Position numbers and translations under genes: made by a program. Of a stretch of 37,427 nucleotides of DNA, positions 28,401 to 37,400 are shown in pieces. Position 1 is the stretch's first letter, and each line of letters opens with the position of its first letter. Under the pieces are notes generated by a model. That model was not told the DNA's origin and did not search any database. It saw only the letters and a list, made by a program, of their open reading frames with translations. Source of the stretch: Verrucomicrobiales bacterium (GTDB lineage Bacteria > Verrucomicrobiota > Verrucomicrobiia > Verrucomicrobiales > V1-33); the NCBI GenBank assembly GCA_018003315.1, contig JAGNEJ010000044.1:1-37427 (forward strand). The letters are read 5' to 3'.

Positions 28401-31400
28401 CACGCCGGGCGGCGGCGGAACCAGCGACCCCCAGCGTTTCAGCACATCGTCCTCGACGTAGAGCTGGCCGGGCTTGAGTCCGATGTCCCTGCCTGATGCA
28501 ATTTCTCCCAGCGCATCAGACTCCACCTGATCCATGATGTTCTCCGGCAACCGCTCCACCGCCAGTGCCAGCGCATCGGGCAGCGGCGTTTCGTCTGGAT
28601 GCACCGTCATTTCCTTCTTGTCCTTGCCGCCATACATGCTGCCGTCATCTGCCAGCCGGCCGAGAATCATTTCCGGGTGCCGGGCAAAATACTCGTTCAC
28701 TTGCAGCACGGTGCCATTCTCCAGCGTCACCGGGGCGGTTTTGCTCCACGATTCCCGCGGCATTTTGACATCGCTGCCATCGGGCTTGCGGAGGAATATG
28801 ATGTCCGTCACGACATCGGTTGAAGCATTGCCGCGGAATGCCGTATTGGGCAGGCGGATCGCGCCAACGAATTCAGCCCGCTCAGCCAGCCATTTGCGCT
28901 GATCGGCGGATGAATCCATGGTGTGCGCCGAGGTGATGAACGCAATGATTCCCCCAGGCCGGACATGCTGGAGCGCCTTGGCGAAAAAGTAATTGTGCAG
29001 CGAAAAATCAGGAGGGGCTCCCGGCAGGGCTTCGTCGGAAATCATCAGGTTCGCGAACGGCACGTTGGAAATGGCCAGATCGATGGAACCCGTTGGAATT
29101 TCGGTCTTCTGATATGCACGCTGCTGGACCTTCGCTTCCGGGTAGAGCTTGGCAAAAATCCGGGCCGTCAGTCTGTCCAGCTCGACGCCGTAGAGGCGGG
29201 AACGGTCCGCAAATTCCTCCGGCATCAGGCCGAAAAAGTGACCGATGCCCCCGGCCGGCTCCAGCACGTTCCCGCCACGGAATCCGAACCGCCGCACGGC
29301 TGCCCACATGCTGCTGATAACCGGCGGCGACGTGTAGTGCGCGTTGATCGTGGAATCCCTCGCAGCATTCCATTCTTCCGGCGAAAGTTCCGCCTTGATG
29401 CGCTCGTAGGATTCGCCCCAAGTCTCCCGCCATCGGTTGTTTTTTTCGAGCTTTTCCTCATATTCGCGGACGCGAGCCGCGTAAACTTCGTCGTAAGGAT
29501 TCCGCGCCGCCAACTGCTTCCACGTCCGAATGTCCCTTTCGATTTCAGCCTGGCCTTCGTAAGAGAATTCGTCGAATACCTGGGACAGCGCACCCCATCC
29601 CGAATAACGGGCCAGCACGCTTTTTTCCTCCGTCGTTGGCAGTCTGTCCTCGGTCTCAAGCACGCGCAGCAAGTCCAGGGCTTCCAGATTCGCCTTGAGC
29701 TTCGCCTTGAGCCCGGACGGTTGCAGCCGGTCCGTCGCCGCAAAGGAAAAATTCCGCTCCGGAGTCCCCGGTTCCGGCCGTTCTACTCGTCGGCTTCGCG
29801 GTGCCCGTAGTGGACGAGGAGTTTTTGCTCCAGGCTTTTCAGATTCTCCCTCTGGCTGTCCGTCGGCGGATTCTGCTCCTCCTCGTCCATTTCGTCCTCC
29901 GTCTCCTCGAATACCACTTCCGCCGGAGTCCCCATCCGCAGCAATCTCGCCCGGCCGTCCGCCCATTTCAGCATCCCCGCCGCTTTCAGTTCCAGCGCCA
30001 GTTTGGGACGATACAAAATCAAATAGGTCAAGGCTTCCTCCCACTCGGGGTTTTCGCGCAGGCCGTTTTCCTGCTCCCGAATCAGTTCGGCGATTTCCGC
30101 GTTCGTCATTGGCTTCATCGGTCGCAGCATACCCGGCCGTCTGCGCAAAATCAAACAATTCCCCGAATCCCGCATTGTCCTTCGGTTGGACGGCCGGCGG
30201 CAGCTTCTTCACCGCCGCAGCCATCGCCGGCCGGCTGGCCTTCACCGCCGCCGGGGCAGTCGCAGCCCAATCGAATAGGTCAAGCTGCGTGCCGAGCGCC
30301 TTTTCCGGGGCATCAACGATCCGGACCGGAACTGCGGACCATCCAGCCAGCATCAAAGCCTGAGCAGTCGCGTTGCCGTCCACGATGGTGTATGTCCCAT
30401 CCTGATTGTCGATCACATCCAGCGGATCGCGCTTTTTGGCTCCAGCCTCATTTTCAATGGCTTTGACGATCCAATCAGCCGCGGTCTGCCGTGGGTCTTT
30501 CTTGAGCCCTGCGATGAACTTCTTGTCCTGGAGTTCATTCTTGGTCGAAATCAACTGCGAAAGCCGCACCAGCTTGAATGCTCCAGGTTCAATGACGAAT
30601 GCTCCGCGGAAGTTGTTTTTCCTGGCAGCAAGGGCCGCAACATCAACGGTTCCGGCATAGTCGGAAATGTTCCCTGATGTGATTACATGAGCCTTATCCT
30701 GTTGCTTTTTCTCCCTGCGTGAGCGATAGTAGTTCGCAATGAAAGAGGAAATTGAACCAGTGGAATTCGGCCCGGATGCCGAGTTCTTTATTGATGAGGA
30801 CGGCGACCCTGTTGCCATGGAAGATGGCAAATTTTGGGTTCTTGGTCCCAAGGGAAAATCAGTTGTTCCTGATGTGACGCTGCTGACCGGAGAGGAACCG
30901 TTCGTCCACCGCATTTCACGCGAGGAAGCATTTGAGCGGGCCGGCGTGACCGCCAAGCGGGCCGCATGAGTCTCGCGGGCGGCCCGGTAAAGGTCGCCCA
31001 TCTGCCGTTCCAGCCGGCGCTTTTGCTTGCTGCCGGTCATGGGCGACCGGTATTCTGAGAACAATGCATGGCCTGGCTTCTCCGGATTCAGTCCGGGAAT
31101 ATGAAGATTTTCCGGCCAATACTTTTCCGGCACCCCCATTTTTTTGACTTCATTCCCCTCCTTCGCAGCCAGCATTTCAGGGATGTGAACTTGCACTTCC
31201 GCAAAATGGCCGGGTGCCACCTGCACCTTGAATTGGACGTCCGAGTAACCGGCTGCCGTGGGATGCTCAAAGCGATCACTGATGGTGATTTCCACCATGC
31301 CGTCAGCGGTGCGGAAAATCCTGTCGGCCTTTTTGGTTTCAACATGACTGCTGTCATGGGCAAAGGCGGATAAAATGACCGCATTCGCCTCCATGATTTG

Positions 31401-34400
31401 ATGCTGAGCATCCACCATGATTGATCCACGGAGGATGTCTGAAAGGCTGGCAATGACAGCCTCGGGACTTGGTTCCGCATCAATTTTTCCAACAATCCAT
31501 TTTTCTTTCCAGATTTTCAGCTTCTCCCCTCCCTTTTCCAATGCTCTTGGAGCCCCCTTGAGGGGAGCTTTTAACGGAATGGCATCCGGCAAAATCCCCG
31601 CGATGGCATCCAGCGTCGCATTGAAATCCGGCAGCATTTCAGCGAACGATTGCAGCCTGGAAATCAGCCACGGCTCCAACTCCAATTCTTCCGGAGTCAA
31701 TTTCACCCACACGGCCTTGCTGGAAAGATTCGTAACCACATCCCCGGCTTCCGTGGTGACATCAAAGTCACCGGAATCAACAAACCGAGTCACCGTGCCG
31801 ATTCGGCCATCTTCCAGCCTGACGATTCTCCCCTCCGATGGCACTTTCCAATTTGAACGGAAATCACCATCCGCCTCGTGGGGATAAAGATCACGCTGCG
31901 CATTCAACTGCCGGGTGATTCCCTCATGCTCCCGAGTCCGGTCTGCCTGCGCTTGCGGATCGCTCGACCGCTGCCAGATCGCCAAAGCATCCGGTGCCTC
32001 TACCGGCCCAAACATATCTCCCTCCTGGGGATTCCCTGCCTGGTAAACCCGCTCGTAGAACCCTGAAATCGCTTCCTCGATGGCTCCCTGATTTTTCCGG
32101 TTCTCCACCAGATAGCGGAGGACAGAATTCGCCAGCGGATCAGCATCGAACATATCGTCCGACTCCGTGAGTGTCGCGTAGGCGTCCGCCGCTTTTTTCG
32201 CCTCCCGCAGGGCCACGCTGATTTTCTGCACCGCAGCCGTGAGGGCCGGGGCGACATCGACCGGATGGAGTGCTCCGGCAGCCATGTCCTGCCGAGCCCG
32301 AGCCACAATCGGGGCGACCGTCAACAGCGCCGCGGTGATCCGTTTGGCACCATCATCGGAATCACCGGCCAAACGGTCAAGCGCCTGCCTCCCACCATTG
32401 TCCAGTCGGTATGCAGCAACAAAGATTCCATTTCTGACACGCCGGAGAAATTCCGATGATGTCATATTTATCTCGTTGACGCGCTTCTTCTTGCCTTCCT
32501 GATCCCTCTTATCGGCACCCTTAATGACCCGTTCTGCGTAAACTTGCAGAAATCTGGCATTTTTGGCCGAATCCAGCGCATAATTCGGGTCCATGAGCGA
32601 GAGCAGGCCGGCATCGATGCGCCCGGCGTCTTGCGCGGCGAACTCCACCGCATTCGTCTGCATGGAAGGGCCATCGTTCGAGTCCTCTGAAAACCGGATC
32701 AATTCATCCAGAGACAAATCTTCAACAATCTCTCGACCCAAAAACGGATGGCGCATGGCAGCCACCGTCGCCGGGTCCAACCCGAATTTCGCCGCATTGG
32801 CGATGAAATCCCGACGGTATTGTTCCGCTGATGGCTCGCCGACAGCGTAGGCTCTCTTGATAGCAGCCATCCGTCCATTTCCGATGACGGAATCCCCCCT
32901 CTCTCCTTCCTCCCCCTCCTCTCCTTCCTTTTTGTCCATTTCCAAAATCGGCGCACCCAAATCAGGCGTTGTTGCAGGAGTGTCCGTTCCTGGGAAAAAT
33001 GCAGCCGTCGCAAAATCAAGATTCTGTGAGATGTTCTTAACTTGCGTGACATATTCATCCAAAGACCTGTCCCGTGGTTGAAGTTTTTGATTGTAGCCGG
33101 GAGTTGGATGCCCCTCGGCATCATGCGATGCGCGGATATTGTCAGTCTCCTTGGCCACGAATCGCACCTTCACCCGTTGTCCATTATGGATGACCGTTGA
33201 AAGATTTCCTGATGCCCCCGCGCCGGACTGGCCGGCGGGGGGAGTCTCCAGGTTGCTTGCGGGAGGGGTTTTTGTTTTCTGGTTTAGTAGCGCTTTTGCA
33301 ACCGAGTCAACCTCGCTAAATAAGGCAACCTGAATATCCGGTCGAATAGATTGAATCGCCGCTCGTATCGCATCGACCTGCCCAGCATGAACGTCGTTCA
33401 CAAGAATCGCCCCGACGGATTCAAGCCGCCCTTCCATTGCGCCGGAATTTTCACGCTGCACAAGGATGAATGGCCCATCTCGCGTTGCGTATCCGCCCGC
33501 TGTTGTGCCGGTGCTTGATCCGGCATCGACGGTTAGTGGGGCCGTGTGGAGCCATCCTCCGTTTCTATTCCTATCGAGTCCGTTTGTGAGCATCCCGATC
33601 AGGTCGCGAAATCCTTGGGTTAATGTGCTTGCCTTCGTCATTCCATGAGCGCCAAGACGCGAAGCGCCAGCAAGGTTGGCGCGGCCAAACGCGGCAAGTG
33701 CATCAATGGCCCCTTCCTGCCATTCGGTCGCCCTTCTCGTCCGGTTCGCCATGTCCCATTGCGTTGAGGCCTCGTCTGCGGAACTGAGTAATTGATTGTT
33801 TCCATGATTTGCCGCGGGATCGCTTAGCAGCGTGTTCCCTTGCCCGGCTTTTTCTTTTTGGCTGCCATCGGTGCCTCCTTTGTTTTTGGTTGCCGCATCC
33901 AATTCGCGGACGCGAGATTCGATCAAATCGGCCGCTCCAGTCACCATGGCGACGACATCAGCCGCCGCACCTTCCGACTTCAAATTCCCGGCCAGGTCGC
34001 GGAAGAAATCGGCAATGGCCCGCAAGGCAGACTTGAGGCGCTTGAGCAATCCAATGTCCTTGGATTCAGTCAGTTCGCCCGCATCAATCCGGCCTTGCAC
34101 GATCATGCGCAGGAATTCATGCCCCAATGACCAGGCATCATCCGCCGTGGCATACGCCGCCCGCACCTTCGCTTGCACTTTCGGCGGGAGGGCGTTGAAA
34201 ATCTGGTCCGCTTTGAATTTTCCGGCTTTTTCCAATGCCACCGCCACCGCATGAATGGCTTCTTCCAGAATGGCCCGATCCGCCCAGCCTTCTGTTCGAT
34301 TTCCCACCTTACGAGCCAATTTCCGCAGATTGACCGTGAGCTTGCCATTGTGGAAGCCGAAACCTCCGCTGTCATCATCGCGGAATTCAAATCCGGAGAA

Positions 34401-37400
34401 GGCAGCACTCCACCGCTCAACAGCATCCATCACCCGCTCGGCATGGCGCTGCATGGCCGGAGTCGGCGCAGCAATCCCGGCAGCCTGGGCCAAGCGGCCG
34501 GCGAAATCCGCCGCTGCGGAACGCTTCTCATTCTCTGAGACGGGCGCATCTTCCTCCGCCGGCTGCTCCGCCTCCATTTCGGAGACATCGACCACCATTC
34601 CCTTCCCCAGCCTGGCTGCGGCCTTCAATGCCTCCGCCTCGGTGGGAGCCTCGACCACGACCGGGGCCGATTGTCCCTCGATGCTCGCCTGCCATTTCCG
34701 CTGGCCGCGGGCCGCTGGTCTGACCGGTGCCGCCGCCGCAGCGACTGATTGCGCCACCGCTTGAATTGGCGTCGGGGCAGCCTCCACCTTCGCAGGCTTG
34801 GCCGGCCGGTCGAAAAGTGCCCGCTGGGCCGACTCAGACCGCGGCAAAATCGCTGCCGCGGCCGGGAACGATGCCGCCATCCGATCGATGAAGGGCTGGC
34901 TGAAAATCACCTGTCCATTTTTGGCAAAGGTCATCCGCGGCACGCCATCCGCCGCCACCGCATCCTTGGATACCTCCAACTGACCATCGCCACTGCGGAC
35001 CAATCCGAGAGCCGCCAAATCCGCGACATCCATCGCCGCCGGCCCACTGCGATGCAGCTTGAGCGCCGCCCGTGCGGTGGCTGCCGCCGCCTGATCCGGG
35101 GATGCGTCCAATTCCTGATTCGCCGCCTCAATCGCCGGAGCCATGTCAACCCCAGCCGGGGGAATTCCGGCCAGCGATTCCAACGCCTGAATGCGAACCG
35201 AATGCGCCTGCCAAAGTTGTTCATGAGCGGCCGCTTGATCTTCCACCGTCTGCGCAGCCTCCAAATCCTTCCGTGATGCCGCAATGATTTCATCGGCAGC
35301 CCGGATTTGATCTGCCATGCCGGCGTCGGATTCACCCAGCGATGCAATCAATGCCTCCGTTGGCGCTGCCTCCAAAATGGAGTCAGCCTCCGCATTCGTT
35401 GGCGCGTATGCCTGCACGGTCCGCACCGCCCGTTGCCGCTGCTGCACCGGTACCTCACCGGCCAATTCCTGAATGAGAGCTTGCCGGGCAGTCATGGCCT
35501 GGGCAAGCGCCACCTGGGCTTTCATCTGGCCGACCGGTCCCTTGGCTTTCGCTGCCTCTTCCTGGGCCGCGCTGAGATTCGCCGAGGCTTCCATCAGCTT
35601 CGGAGCCGCGGCATCCCACACCGGCAATCCCTTCAATTCTTCCGCCAGCATGGCATCGGAATATTCCTCGTGCGCCTTGGCCATGGATTCATTCATCGCC
35701 ATCATGCCGGGCAAATCCTGCTTTGCCTCCCGCCGTTGCCGCATGGAATCCAGTGCCGCCACTGGAATATTCATCGCCCCGCCCTGTCCGGCGAAGGCCA
35801 CGCCCTCCAGAAGCAATTGATCCAGTGCGTCCCCGAATTGACCCTTCGCCAGATTCCCCACCATGCCGGATTCCTCCGGCATCCCCAGCATGATCCGCAT
35901 GACTTCGTCAATTCGCTCTTCCAGCATTTCCCCACCGACGCTGTGAAACCTCATAGCTTTTGCCATGGCAGAATCCGTCCGGTTCAGGATTTCCCCGAGC
36001 TTGGCCGCGCCAGTCTTTTGCGCCACCACCCGGCCGGCCGTGCCAGCCCGCGCCAGCATCGAAATCACCTTGTCCGGAATCACTTCGGCGAGCGCCGATC
36101 CTGCCGCCCTGAATGCCGTCCCCAATGCCCGGACGGCCGCGCCGCCGGTAAGCTCGGAAACGTATCCCACCGCATGACTGGCCGATGCTTTGTAAACCGC
36201 CTCCGCCTTGGATGGCCGCTGCCAATCCGGATCGATGAACGCGGTGAGAGCAGCCTTGTCGCCGAGACTGACTTGCACCGGAGCCGTGCGCATTTCCAAG
36301 ACGCGATTTGCGACAGCCACCGGATTCATGGCTGCGGCAGTCAAACCTTGCGCCACCACGCCACCGGACTTTGACGCCACATTCCCAAGCCGGCCGGATT
36401 GCAGCAATTTCCCGGAAATCAAATTCGTCAGCTTCGCCAAGCCGGCCACCGTCCCCCACTTGGCCAAACCGGTTGCCGTAAGTTTCGCAGCCGTTGCGCG
36501 GCCAAGGCCGGCCAAGCCTCCGGTCAATGCCATTTCCGCTCCAAACTTCAACGACTCACCAATAACCTTCCCGGCTGTTCCAGGGGAGAACACAGAATCA
36601 GTCGGCTTGTTGCTCCCCCACTCCGATCCCTTCCGCTGATGGTAAATCGTGTAGGACTTGATGTAATCCATCTCGAACTTGGTCAACTCCTGCCCGCGTT
36701 CCAATTTGCCCGCGATGTCCGCTACTTGTTCCAGCGTGGCCTTGCGCACCACATCGCCCATGAACGGAATTCGCTCCCATGTTGTTGGATTAGCGATTTT
36801 CAATGGGTCCGCCACATCCTCAGTTCCAGTGCGTCCCTCGAAATGAGCCAATCCTTCACCGAACGAAATTGGCTGCTGCAACGCCGCCTGAAATTCCGCA
36901 TACTCCCGCAGCCCTTCCGGCAGCTTGGATAAAAGCGCCTTCTTCTTCACATTGAATGCCTTCAACTGCGATTCGTAGGAATCCCCGAATCCCTCCAAAA
37001 TTGGGATGTCTTTATCCGATGTTCGCTGCATCCAATTTCGAGCCCCCGGACTCTCATCCTGATACAGCTTGGCAAGCGATGGAATGACTTCCTCGTCTGC
37101 CAGTTTCAGATTTTTCCCGGCCTGGGCCTTCCCCTGGAAATACCCTGCCATTTCCCCCCGCATGTCACGGTCCACCGAATCCCAAAAAGCCGCGTCCTTG
37201 GCATTCCCTTGCGCCTTCGCTGCATCCGCTTTCTCCCGGATCACCGCGGAGCGGATCAACATTTCCGACATTTGCGGGTCTTTCATCGCCTCCACGGCTA
37301 CATCGGCCCTGGACACTTGATTTTCAAAATCGGCACCAATAATGGGAATCCCCTCATGCGCCGATTCTCCCTTCCGTGACATAGACAGTTGCTTCGTCCG

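Noticed and set aside
30005..30035. A third LFDF-type motif (SLDLFDF) in the giant frame as another clamp-binding peptide
   Set aside because: It falls where the alternate frame looks like the real coding frame and lacks the leading Gln, so it may be chance.
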